A stretch of 9,696 bases of DNA from an uncultured Burkholderiales bacterium (lineage in GTDB: Bacteria; Pseudomonadota; Gammaproteobacteria; Burkholderiales; Burkholderiaceae_F). The notes under the pieces are model-generated. The model was given only the letters and a program-made list of their open reading frames with translations. It was not told the DNA's origin and ran no database searches. The number at the start of each line of letters is the position of its first letter. Positions within the stretch are counted from its first letter, which is position 1. The position numbers and the translations under genes were made by a program. Where the stretch lies: positions 1 through 9,696 of the forward strand of contig CAIQGU010000117.1 in assembly GCA_903871435.1 (NCBI GenBank), given 5' to 3'. Positions 1 to 6,101 of the stretch are shown one piece after another.

Positions 1-264
1 GAACTGACCGCTGCTGCGGTCGTAGACCGAAACGCCGATGACGTCCGATGGCAGCAGATCGCTGGTGAACTGGATGCGCCGGAAGGGCAAGCCCAGCGAA
101 ATGGCGATGGCGTGCGCCAGCGTGGTCTTGCCAACGCCGGGCGCGTCCTCGATCAGCAGGTGTCCGCCTGCCAGCAGGCAGGTTAGGCTCTGGCGTATCT
201 GCAGATCCTTGCCGACGATGACGCTGCCGATACGCGCAGCACAAGCCTGGAATTTCTCTAACAT
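1..264 (-). CDS. MoxR-family AAA+ ATPase, N-terminal part (runs off the left edge)
   Basis: The first 88 residues of a MoxR-type AAA+ ATPase are present; the C-terminal part lies beyond base 1. Seen in the sequence: a family-typical N-terminal segment with IVGKD at residues 16-20, then [19 protein letters not shown] at about 36-54, which contains the Walker A loop (P42-G-V-G-K46-T47). After it come [19 protein letters not shown] at about 59-77 and VYDRSSGQF, matching the conserved MoxR region after Walker A. Walker B and sensor motifs are outside the window. The ATG at 264-262 is the only plausible start, because an in-frame stop lies at 312-310 with no ATG, GTG or TTG between; no good Shine-Dalgarno sequence precedes it. 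Known of the family: MoxR ATPases act as chaperones that help activate protein complexes, often beside DUF58 or VWA-domain genes. Any such partners here would lie to the left and cannot be seen. Confidence 0.93.
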   Translation of the reverse strand, partial: MLEKFQACAARIGSVIVGKDLQIRQSLTCLLAGGHLLIEDAPGVGKTTLAHAIAISLGLPFRRIQFTSDLLPSDVIGVSVYDRSSGQF

Positions 265-285
265 GGGAAGGTGGAATCCGAAAGT

Positions 286-291
286 GAAGGA
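286..291 (+). promoter_or_regulatory. Ribosome binding site that decides the TTG start of the HDAC-family gene
   Basis: GAAGGA lies six bases before the TTG at 298. Neither the GTG at 271 nor the ATG at 313 has a comparably placed site, so this motif supports TTG as the start. Confidence 0.6.
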
Positions 292-297
292 ACGTAC

Positions 298-1233
298 TTG
301 GCTACGGGATTAATGACACACGCCGCCTGCGCGGCGCACGAAATGGGCAGCTGGCACCCGGAGTGCCCGGCGCGTCTGGCGGCTATTCACGACCGACTGA
401 TCATTACGGGCCTGGCCCCTCATCTGGAGTACCGGACAGTGCCCCCTGCGGCCCTGAGCGCTCTGGAACGTGCCCATGATCCGGCATATGTTGACATGTT
501 GCAACGCAGCGTTCCGGCCAGTGGATACCACGTGCTGGATCCGGACACCCTGATGTGCCCGCATACCTGGCAGGCGGCCAGCCATGCGGCCGGTGCCGTC
601 ATTGCTGCCACCGACCAGGTGCTTGCCGGCGAGCTCGATAATGCCTTTTGCGCCGTGCGCCCGCCCGGCCATCATGCGCGGCCGGCGACGGCCATGGGTT
701 TTTGCCTGCTCAACAATATCGCTATCGGCGTCTACCACGCCCTGGAAGTGCATGGGCTCGAACGGGTTGCGGTGATCGATTTCGATGTCCATCATGGAAA
801 CGGTACGGAAGAGATCCTGGCCGGAATTGAATATGGTGCAGAACGGGTCCTGATGACCAGCTTTTTTCAGCATCCGTTCTACCCGTACTCCGGTGCCGAC
901 AATCCCATGGAAAACATGGTCAACGTGCCGTTACCCGCCGGATCCGATGGCGCCCGCGTCCGGGCGGTAGTCGACGAGGTCTGGCTGCCGCGGCTCGAGG
1001 CATTCAAGCCGCAGATGATCTTCATTTCCGCCGGTTTCGATGCGCACCGGGAGGACGATATCGGCCAGATGAGCCTGATCGAGGCCGATTATGTCTACAT
1101 CACTCAACGGCTCATGGATCTTGCGCAGCGCCACTGCGGCGGTCGCATCGTGAGCTCCCTGGAGGGCGGGTACAACCTCAGCGCCCTGGCACGCAGCGTC
1201 GAGTGCCACGTACGCACGCTGGCGCAGCTTTGA
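298..1233 (+). CDS. Histone deacetylase superfamily protein (zinc-dependent deacetylase/amidohydrolase)
   Basis: A 311-residue class II-type HDAC-fold hydrolase; the family removes acetyl or other acyl groups from lysines or from small amines such as acetylpolyamines. Numbering from the TTG start: an N-terminal [12 protein letters not shown] block at about 16-27 that matches the HPERP-type family motif; RPPGHHA with the tandem histidines H125/H126; [10 protein letters not shown] with zinc ligands D163 and H165; SAGFDAH with the third ligand D248; and LEGGYN with the transition-state tyrosine Y292. All catalytic residues are therefore present. The TTG start is chosen because GAAGGA at 286-291 lies six bases ahead of it and because [11 protein letters not shown] is a usual beginning for the family. 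A GTG at 271 would add nine residues but has its GGAAG abutting the codon, and the ATG at 313 lacks a ribosome site. The ECH-fold gene follows 49 bases later in the same direction, so co-transcription is likely. The natural substrate is unknown. Confidence 0.93.
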   Translation: MATGLMTHAACAAHEMGSWHPECPARLAAIHDRLIITGLAPHLEYRTVPPAALSALERAHDPAYVDMLQRSVPASGYHVLDPDTLMCPHTWQAASHAAGAVIAATDQVLAGELDNAFCAVRPPGHHARPATAMGFCLLNNIAIGVYHALEVHGLERVAVIDFDVHHGNGTEEILAGIEYGAERVLMTSFFQHPFYPYSGADNPMENMVNVPLPAGSDGARVRAVVDEVWLPRLEAFKPQMIFISAGFDAHREDDIGQMSLIEADYVYITQRLMDLAQRHCGGRIVSSLEGGYNLSALARSVECHVRTLAQL

Positions 1234-1282
1234 ACTGCCGGTAGCCCGGATAACGCTTACCCCGAAAGGCAAAACCCGCAAA

Positions 1283-2092
1283 ATGAGCGCAAGCATCCCG
1301 AACACTGCCGCGGCCGATCTGCCGGCGGTATTGACCGTCAACACTGGCGGGGTTTTACGCCTGACGCTCAACCGGCCACAGCAATACAACGCGCTGTCCG
1401 AAGAAATGCTCGCCGCCCTGCGCGCGGCGCTGGCCGCCGCGGCAGACGACGCGAGCGTCCGTGTGGTGGTGCTGGCCGCTGCCGGCAAGGCCTTTTGCGC
1501 GGGGCACGACCTGCGCCAGATCCAGGAAAACCCGCGCCGCGATTATTACCAGTGGCTGTTTGCCGAGTGCGCGCGCATGGTGGGCCAGATCCGCAATCTG
1601 CCCCAGCCCGTGATAGCGCGGGTCCAGGGCGTGGCCACGGCCGGCGGCTGCCAGCTGGTTGCGGCCTGCGATCTTGCCGTGGCTGCCGATACCGCGCGGT
1701 TCGCGGTTTCGGGCATCAATATTGGCCTGTTTTGCGCCACGCCGGCGGTGCCTTTGTCCCGCAACATCGGCCAGAAGCAGGCTTTTGAAATGCTCATTAC
1801 GGGCGAGTTCATCGACGCGGCGACCGCTCGTGAGCGCGGACTGGTCAACCGCGTGGTTGCTGCGGACGCGCTGGATGCCCAGATCGATGAACTTGCCCAT
1901 GCCATCCTGAGCAAGCCGGCCGGTATCGTTGCGGCTGGCAAGGCGCTTTTTTACCGCCAGCAGGAAATGGGAACGACGGCCGCCTATCAGCTTGCCGTCC
2001 AGGCCATGGCTGATAACGTGATGAGCCCTGTCGCGCAGGAAGGCATCAGCGCCTTCCTGGGCAAGCGCCCACCCAACTGGATATTGGGGTAG
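1283..2092 (+). CDS. Enoyl-CoA hydratase/isomerase family protein, ECHDC3-like
   Basis: A 269-residue crotonase-fold protein, full length for the family. The N-terminal segment contains LTLNRPQQYNALSEEML (about 28-44). The first oxyanion-hole motif is AFCAGHDLRQI at 70-80 and the second is GVATAGGCQLVAACDLAVA at 116-134. The C-terminal helices include LITGEFIDAATARERGLVNRVV at 171-192 (family-typical; read as two adjacent stretches) and end with EGISAFLGKRPPNW. Aligned by eye to rat mitochondrial hydratase, catalytic Glu144 falls on Q124 and Glu164 on G144, so the canonical hydration pair is absent. The GCQLVAACD and GINIGLFCATPAV stretches resemble human ECHDC3, itself poorly characterised. 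It probably binds acyl-CoA, but classical hydratase activity is doubtful. It lies 49 bases after the HDAC gene. GAAAGG at 1264-1269 is a distant ribosome site (13-base spacing). Family assignment is strong; reaction unknown. Confidence 0.92.
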   Translation: MSASIPNTAAADLPAVLTVNTGGVLRLTLNRPQQYNALSEEMLAALRAALAAAADDASVRVVVLAAAGKAFCAGHDLRQIQENPRRDYYQWLFAECARMVGQIRNLPQPVIARVQGVATAGGCQLVAACDLAVAADTARFAVSGINIGLFCATPAVPLSRNIGQKQAFEMLITGEFIDAATARERGLVNRVVAADALDAQIDELAHAILSKPAGIVAAGKALFYRQQEMGTTAAYQLAVQAMADNVMSPVAQEGISAFLGKRPPNWILG

Positions 2093-2101
2093 CCCCGGCG
2101 C

Positions 2102-3379
2102 TCAGCGGGCCACGGCGACCGCGTTGGCCGGGGCCACGGCGAATTCCGCAAGGACCTCGGCGAACATGTCGATGGCCCAGTCGAGCGCTTCGGTGCCGAT
2201 GACCAAGGGCGGGGCGAAGCGGATCACCGTGTCATGGGTTTCCTTGGACAGCACGCCGCGCTCGACCAGGCGCTCCACGACGGACCGCGCACGTACCAGA
2301 GTCGGATCCAGATCGACGCCGGCCCACAGGCCGCGCCCACGCACCTCGCGTATCAGCGGCACGGACTGGCTGTCCTGCAAGGCCTGCAGCCGCTGCAGCA
2401 GGTGCTGGCCCAGGACGGCGCTGCGCTCGACCAGTCCTTCGTCCTCGATGACCTGCAAGGCTTCCAGGCCGACAGCGGCCGCCAGCGGGTTGCCGCCAAA
2501 GGTGGAGCCATGACTGCCGGGCTGGAAGAGATCCATCACTTCGCGGGTGGCGACGAAGGCGCTGACCGGCAGCAGGCCGCCGCCCAGGGCCTTGCCCAGT
2601 ATCAGGCCGTCAGGCCGGATGCCCTCGTGCTGGTGCGCGAACCAGCGGCCCGTCCTGCCCAGGCCCGACTGGATCTCATCGAGGATCAGCAGCACTTTTT
2701 GTTCATCGCATAGCGCCCGCGCCGCCTGCAGGAATCCGGGTGGGGGTACGCGTATGCCCGCCTCGCCCTGGATCGGCTCGATGATGACGGCGCAGGTATT
2801 GGCATCGATGGCCGCCCGCAAGGCCGCGATGTCGCCAAACGCGAAATGCCGGAAACCCGGCGTGAAGGGTCCAAAGTCCGCGCGGTAGTCGTCTTCGGAG
2901 GAAAATCCGACCACCGTGGTCGTGCGGCCGTGAAAATTGCCCTCGGCAACCACGATATTGGCCTGCCCCGCTGGTATGCCCTTGGCACGATAGCCCCAAC
3001 GGCGCGCTGCCTTGATGGCAGCTTCGACCGATTCCACGCCGCCATTGGATGGCAGGGCCTTGTCCAGCCCGGTTATGCCCACGAGCTTTTCCAGGAAAGG
3101 CCCCAACACCTGGGTGCGGAACGCCCGCGACGTGATGGCCACGCGCTGCGCCTGGGCCGTGAGTGCGGCAACGAGGCGCGGGTGTGCATGCCCGTGGCTG
3201 ACGGCCGAGTACGCGCTCATCATGTCGACATAACGGCGGCCATCGATGTCGAAGAGCCACTCGCCCTTGCCACTTTGCACGACGACGTCGATGGGCGCGT
3301 AGTTATTGGCGCCGACCCGCTGTTCGAGCGCTATGACGTCAGCGGCGGCCGATTGCCCTGCCCGATCGGAATTTCCCAT
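2102..3379 (-). CDS. rocD: Ornithine aminotransferase (ornithine-oxo-acid transaminase)
   Basis: A 425-residue PLP-dependent class III aminotransferase that moves the delta-amino group of L-ornithine to 2-oxoglutarate, giving glutamate-5-semialdehyde and glutamate (arginine/ornithine breakdown, link to proline; cytosolic). Seen: the PLP lysine K263 in LILGKALGGGLLPVSA; the ring-nitrogen aspartate D234 in LILDEIQSGLGRTGRW; GSTFGGNP at 291-298, which supplies the phosphate-binding threonine from the partner subunit. Residues matching the human enzyme's ornithine-site Tyr55, Tyr85, Arg180 and Glu235 are all present as Y27, Y57, R152 and E206, which favours ornithine over GABA or acetylornithine as substrate. 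One small difference is S-N-G-G-V-E at 111-116, where the human enzyme has N-T-G-V-E. The ATG at 3379 has AAGGG (3390-3386) six bases upstream; the reading frame stays open further upstream but only over the neighbouring gene. It follows the GGDEF-like gene by 50 bases and converges with the ECH-fold gene, 9 bases apart. Confidence 0.95.
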   Translation of the reverse strand: MGNSDRAGQSAAADVIALEQRVGANNYAPIDVVVQSGKGEWLFDIDGRRYVDMMSAYSAVSHGHAHPRLVAALTAQAQRVAITSRAFRTQVLGPFLEKLVGITGLDKALPSNGGVESVEAAIKAARRWGYRAKGIPAGQANIVVAEGNFHGRTTTVVGFSSEDDYRADFGPFTPGFRHFAFGDIAALRAAIDANTCAVIIEPIQGEAGIRVPPPGFLQAARALCDEQKVLLILDEIQSGLGRTGRWFAHQHEGIRPDGLILGKALGGGLLPVSAFVATREVMDLFQPGSHGSTFGGNPLAAAVGLEALQVIEDEGLVERSAVLGQHLLQRLQALQDSQSVPLIREVRGRGLWAGVDLDPTLVRARSVVERLVERGVLSKETHDTVIRFAPPLVIGTEALDWAIDMFAEVLAEFAVAPANAVAVAR

Positions 3380-3406
3380 GCTTGACCCTTGAATATGGCA
3401 TCGCGT

Positions 3407-3425
3407 GCCGCAGGCGCCCTGCGGC
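3407..3425 (-). other. Perfect inverted repeat between the GGDEF-like gene and rocD
   Basis: Two 8-base arms (GCCGCAGG and CCTGCGGC) enclose a three-base loop, all within the 50-base gap between the stop of the GGDEF-like gene and the start of rocD. In the minus-strand transcript this gives a compact GC-rich hairpin. No run of U follows it, so it is not a standard intrinsic terminator. It ends about 27 bases before the rocD start codon. It may lower readthrough, protect or punctuate the message, or be chance in GC-rich DNA. Confidence 0.4.
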
Positions 3426-3429
3426 GTGG

Positions 3430-4701
3430 CTATTTCTTCGCCAGTGCTGATGCTACAGGGCCTGCGACGGGTGCTGCCGGGGCGGGGTTGCCCGGAATGT
3501 TCTGCTGCTGCTGGCGGATCAGCCGCAGCAGGGGATTGAGTTGCTGGATCAAGCGTGGCAGGTGCGGCACGACCTCCGCGCCTCGGCCGGATCCGATCAG
3601 GGCCAGCGCCAGGCTGATATCCATCGATCCGACTTCGGCGTTCGGGTCGAAGCCGCTGGCGCGGGCCGCCTCGGAGGTGCCCAGCATGATGCGGCGCGAG
3701 CGCGATGCCTGGGCCATTTGCGCGCGCTTCTGGGCCTGGATCCGCAGATCGGTCGCGCCCAACTGCAGTTCCTCGGAAAGCGTTGCAACGCCTATGCAGG
3801 TCCACACCTCCACGCCGGGCCCCGCTGCGTCGACGTTCTCCAGCACCTTGCGCAAGCGCGAGGCAAATCGCAGCATGTCGGTCATGCCGTTGTTTTGCGT
3901 CGCGACGCAAAATTCAGCGGCCGCCGAACGGGTGCCAAGATCCTCCAGGCGCACCGAGGCGGCCAGCGCGCGGCCCACCAGTTTCAGGCGTTTTTCGGTA
4001 TCGCCTTCCCGGCCCTGCTGGTTGGTGGCATGCAACTCGACCCGCACGCAGATCAGCGCCAGGTCGGTGAACGCGCGCCGCGCATAGGACAACAGCTTGT
4101 CCACCTGCTTGTCGAATTCGGCCAGCGTCAGCAATTCCGTATCGGGGTCCACGGTGCGGGCCGAATCGAGTTCGCTGCGGCTTGCGCTCAGGGCTTCCCG
4201 CGTGGACGACAACTCGACGAGCACCTGCAGTCGCGACAGCAGTTCCGCCGCTATGTTCTCGGCGGGCGCGTCGTCAATCACCAGTTCCGTCCCCGCCAGT
4301 TCCTGGGTGCGCCGGGAATCGCTCGCGCTGCCGCCGGCCACGAGCACGATCGCGGGCAGCTCGCGGATGCGCTGCACCTTGGAAGCCCGCAGCCGCGCAA
4401 TCAGCTCGAACGTGCGCAGCGTGGGCAGCATGGCATCGCCGATCACCGCGCGTATCGAGGAATCGAGCAGCACGGCCTGCCAGGCGGTCTCGGCATCGCC
4501 CACCTCGCGCACTTCAAAGTGCTCCCGCAGCGGCTCGCCGATGGCGCCGCGGATGATGGGTGCCCCTCCCAGCGCCAGGACGCGCGGGCGCGAATCGGTG
4601 GCGTGGGGTAGGCCCCCGCCGGACTGGGTGATGGGGCCTACGGTGCTGGGGCCGCTCTGACTGAGCGGGCCAGCAGTGTTGCCTGGAAAAGACGAATTCA
4701 T
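3430..4701 (-). CDS. Pseudo-receiver plus degenerate GGDEF domain protein (possible c-di-GMP receptor)
   Basis: A 423-residue protein with no signal peptide, presumably cytosolic. Residues 1-38 are a Gly/Pro/Ser-rich tail with a near-repeat (GPLSQSGP, then GPITQSGG). Residues 39-160 resemble a response-regulator receiver: the IGDAMLP stretch keeps the phosphorylatable position D89, but the usual acidic pair after the first strand is replaced by A-L-G-G, so phosphorylation is uncertain. Residues 185-340 have the layout of a GGDEF domain, starting DPDTELLTLAEF and including CIGVA at 302-306. The signature reads AAAEF (260-264) instead of GGDEF and the LDxDxFK metal strand is lost, so diguanylate cyclase activity is not expected. 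R251-L-E-D254 lies exactly five residues before it, as in the RxxD inhibitory c-di-GMP site. The C-terminus is Gln- then Pro/Ala-rich. The ATG at 4701 lacks a ribosome site; a short upstream ORF overlaps it. Function otherwise unrecognised. Confidence 0.85.
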   Translation of the reverse strand: MNSSFPGNTAGPLSQSGPSTVGPITQSGGGLPHATDSRPRVLALGGAPIIRGAIGEPLREHFEVREVGDAETAWQAVLLDSSIRAVIGDAMLPTLRTFELIARLRASKVQRIRELPAIVLVAGGSASDSRRTQELAGTELVIDDAPAENIAAELLSRLQVLVELSSTREALSASRSELDSARTVDPDTELLTLAEFDKQVDKLLSYARRAFTDLALICVRVELHATNQQGREGDTEKRLKLVGRALAASVRLEDLGTRSAAAEFCVATQNNGMTDMLRFASRLRKVLENVDAAGPGVEVWTCIGVATLSEELQLGATDLRIQAQKRAQMAQASRSRRIMLGTSEAARASGFDPNAEVGSMDISLALALIGSGRGAEVVPHLPRLIQQLNPLLRLIRQQQQNIPGNPAPAAPVAGPVASALAKK

Positions 4702-4814
4702 GGTTGGCGCGCGCCGGTTGCCACTGGCGTGGTCTGTCCCCAGTTACGTCGTTTGAGCTGCAAAATGGTGGGCACGATCATTTCCCGATAGCGGCCGCGC
4801 CAGCCGCCGAGCAC
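4698..4814 (-). CDS. Possible short upstream ORF overlapping the start of the GGDEF-like gene
   Basis: In the 169-base gap upstream of the GGDEF-like gene, a minus-strand reading frame runs from a GTG at 4814 (38 codons), or an ATG at 4781 (27 codons), to a TGA at 4700-4698. That TGA overlaps the ATG of the GGDEF-like gene in an ATGA arrangement. The product would contain YREMIVPTILQLKRRNWG and is basic, with no motif I recognise. The downstream gene has no ribosome site of its own, and ATGA overlaps are typical of translational coupling. The short ORF itself has only weak ribosome-site candidates (a GGGA lies seven bases before an internal GTG at 4775). It could equally be a chance open frame. 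Confidence 0.25.
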   Translation of the reverse strand: MLGGWRGRYREMIVPTILQLKRRNWGQTTPVATGARQP

Positions 4815-4870
4815 GGGGCTGCCGATCGCTTACCAACATATCACGGCCGGCATGGCCGCTTCGCTGCGAA

Positions 4871-5863
4871 TCAGGGGGTGTTAGGGGTACCAATTCCGGC
4901 GAGGTTCTGCCGGGCGCGGTCGATCACGGCGGATATGGCCACCGCCTGCGCCGCCACGGCCTTTTCCCCTTCCCGGATCGCCGCCTCGCGGGCGGCAAAA
5001 TCCGTGCTGCCAACCGAGCCCAGCGACGGCCGGATGACGATGTCGGCCGACTGCAGTTCGGTGCGGGCGATCGTCTGCCCCATGATGGCAAAGGTCTGCA
5101 GGACGATATCGAAGGCGCCGGTCGTGCTCTGGTCGGCCGGATTGCGGGAGATGTCCACGGCAATGACCACGTCGGCGCCCAGCTGCCGGGCGACGCGAAC
5201 CGGGATGGGACTGACCAATCCGCCGTCCACATACTCACGTCCGCCGATGGTTACCGGCTGGAAAACCCCCGGAACGCTGCTGGATGCGCGCACGGCCATG
5301 CCGACATTGCCGCGTTCGAAAATCTTCATTTCCCCGCTACCCAGGTCGGTGGCCACCACGGCCAGCTTGCGGGGCAGCTTCTCGATCGGCCGCTGGTCGA
5401 CCTTGCGATTGACGAACTCCTGCAGGGCCATGCCCTTGAAGAATCCGCGTGACGGCAGGGACCAGTCGGTGATGGCCGATTCTTCGAACTGCAGGGCTAC
5501 CGATTGCAGGTCAGCGCCGGCATATCCGGCACAATAGAGCGCGGCAACGAAGCTGCCCGCACTCGTGCCCACGACGATGTCGGGTTCGATGCCACGCGCC
5601 TCCAGTGCCTTGATGACGCCAACGTGGGCAAATCCGCGCGCCGCGCCGCCACCCAGGGCGAGCGCAATGCGCAGGGGCCGGGGCGCTGCCGGCAGGGGCG
5701 GGGGCGCGGGCGCAAGGGCAGGCGCTTCCGGGACCGGTGTTGCCGCCACCACCGGTTCCCGGCCCGATGCTGCAACGCCCCCAGGTTGCACAAGGTTCTG
5801 GCATCCCGCGAGCAGCGCCATCAGGCAAGAGGCTGCCGCCCGGCGTAATTGCGTTTTCATCAT
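4871..5863 (-). CDS. Patatin-like phospholipase family lipoprotein
   Basis: A 330-residue patatin-domain hydrolase carried on a lipoprotein signal. Residues 1-21 (MMKTQLRRAA, then a hydrophobic stretch and the lipobox LAGC) predict processing by signal peptidase II with lipidation at C21. Q22-N23 after the cysteine gives no inner-membrane retention aspartate. A Pro/Ala-rich linker at about 37-63 leads to the patatin domain: the oxyanion loop GGGAARG at 71-77, the nucleophile S101 in GTSAG, and the catalytic aspartate D213 in YVDGGLVSP, which completes the Ser-Asp dyad. The family hydrolyses lipid acyl esters; the substrate here is unknown. The double ATG at 5863/5860 starts the signal peptide directly; an in-frame ATG at 5902 would add 13 residues that do not look like part of a signal peptide. 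There is no clear ribosome site. The GGDEF-like gene is 169 bases downstream on the same strand and etfB diverges 238 bases away. Confidence 0.92.
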   Translation of the reverse strand: MMKTQLRRAAASCLMALLAGCQNLVQPGGVAASGREPVVAATPVPEAPALAPAPPPLPAAPRPLRIALALGGGAARGFAHVGVIKALEARGIEPDIVVGTSAGSFVAALYCAGYAGADLQSVALQFEESAITDWSLPSRGFFKGMALQEFVNRKVDQRPIEKLPRKLAVVATDLGSGEMKIFERGNVGMAVRASSSVPGVFQPVTIGGREYVDGGLVSPIPVRVARQLGADVVIAVDISRNPADQSTTGAFDIVLQTFAIMGQTIARTELQSADIVIRPSLGSVGSTDFAAREAAIREGEKAVAAQAVAISAVIDRARQNLAGIGTPNTP

Positions 5864-5870
5864 CGGCGCG

Positions 5871-5876
5871 ATTGTA
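5871..5876 (-). promoter_or_regulatory. Candidate -10 element for the patatin gene
   Basis: On the minus strand the sequence reads TACAAT, five of six matches to the sigma-70 -10 consensus. It lies only seven bases before the double ATG at 5863. No good -35 hexamer sits 16-18 bases upstream. If used, transcription would begin almost at the start codon and give a leaderless or nearly leaderless message, consistent with the missing ribosome site. Judged by eye only. Confidence 0.25.
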
Positions 5877-5900
5877 TTCGTCCGTCGCAGGTATTCGTCC
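5874..5900. repeat. Pair of identical 10-base direct repeats next to the patatin start
   Basis: GTATTCGTCC occurs at 5874-5883 and again at 5891-5900, a period of 17 bases. The copy nearer the gene overlaps the candidate -10 element. The pair could be a regulator's binding sites or a small local duplication. Confidence 0.5.
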
Positions 5901-5996
5901 ATCGATGTGGCCGGGATGGCCGTCGGCCTTTCCCCCGACGGGCGGCGCGGGTGGACGCGTAGTATTCTTCTGCGCAATTCGTGCAGACCCCGGCGC

Positions 5997-6010
5997 TGCC
6001 ACAAGTGGCA
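5997..6010. promoter_or_regulatory. Operator-like inverted repeat upstream of etfB
   Basis: TGCCAC, two bases AA, then GTGGCA forms a perfect 14-base interrupted palindrome about 92 bases before the etfB start codon, in the region shared with the divergent patatin gene. Its right half is the first part of the direct repeat at 6006-6047. It could be a dimeric regulator site, but no specific regulator can be named. Confidence 0.3.
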
Positions 6011-6047
6011 TGGTTTGCCGGTGGTTTTCACTGGCATGTTTCGCCGG
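6006..6047. repeat. Imperfect 16-base direct repeat in the etfB leader region
   Basis: TGGCATGGTTTGCCGG (6006-6021) and TGGCATGTTTCGCCGG (6032-6047) match at 14 of 16 positions with a 26-base period. A related shorter module also recurs: GGTGGTTTTCAC at 6020-6031 and GGTGGTTTCAC at 6063-6073. The cluster sits between the divergent genes and ends about 28 bases before etfB, where promoter or operator elements are expected. Confidence 0.45.
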
Positions 6048-6101
6048 CAGGGTTCGCGCGGCGGTGGTTTCACAACGGAATGAACTGCGGTTGGAGCGAC
6101 G

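Noticed and set aside
2102..3379. Possible loss of the ornithine-specificity tyrosine in RocD (an Arg follows TSRAF, where the human enzyme has Tyr)
   Set aside because: Counting along the human sequence shows the specificity tyrosine Tyr85 is the one in SSYSAV, conserved here as Y57; the residue after TSRAF is a different position.
3380..3910. Extension of the rocD frame upstream to a 602-codon open frame
   Set aside because: The added 177 residues lie in antisense register over the GGDEF-like gene's own coding strand region, have no aminotransferase homology, and the ATG at 3379 has a good ribosome site and gives the family's normal length.
4844..4858. CGGCC/GGCCG inverted repeat just upstream of the patatin stop region
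   Set aside because: Only five base pairs with no T run in either direction; expected by chance at this GC content.
4704..5537. Plus-strand 277-codon open frame opposite the patatin gene
   Set aside because: The patatin gene on the other strand has complete catalytic motifs; this frame shows no recognisable domain or ribosome site.
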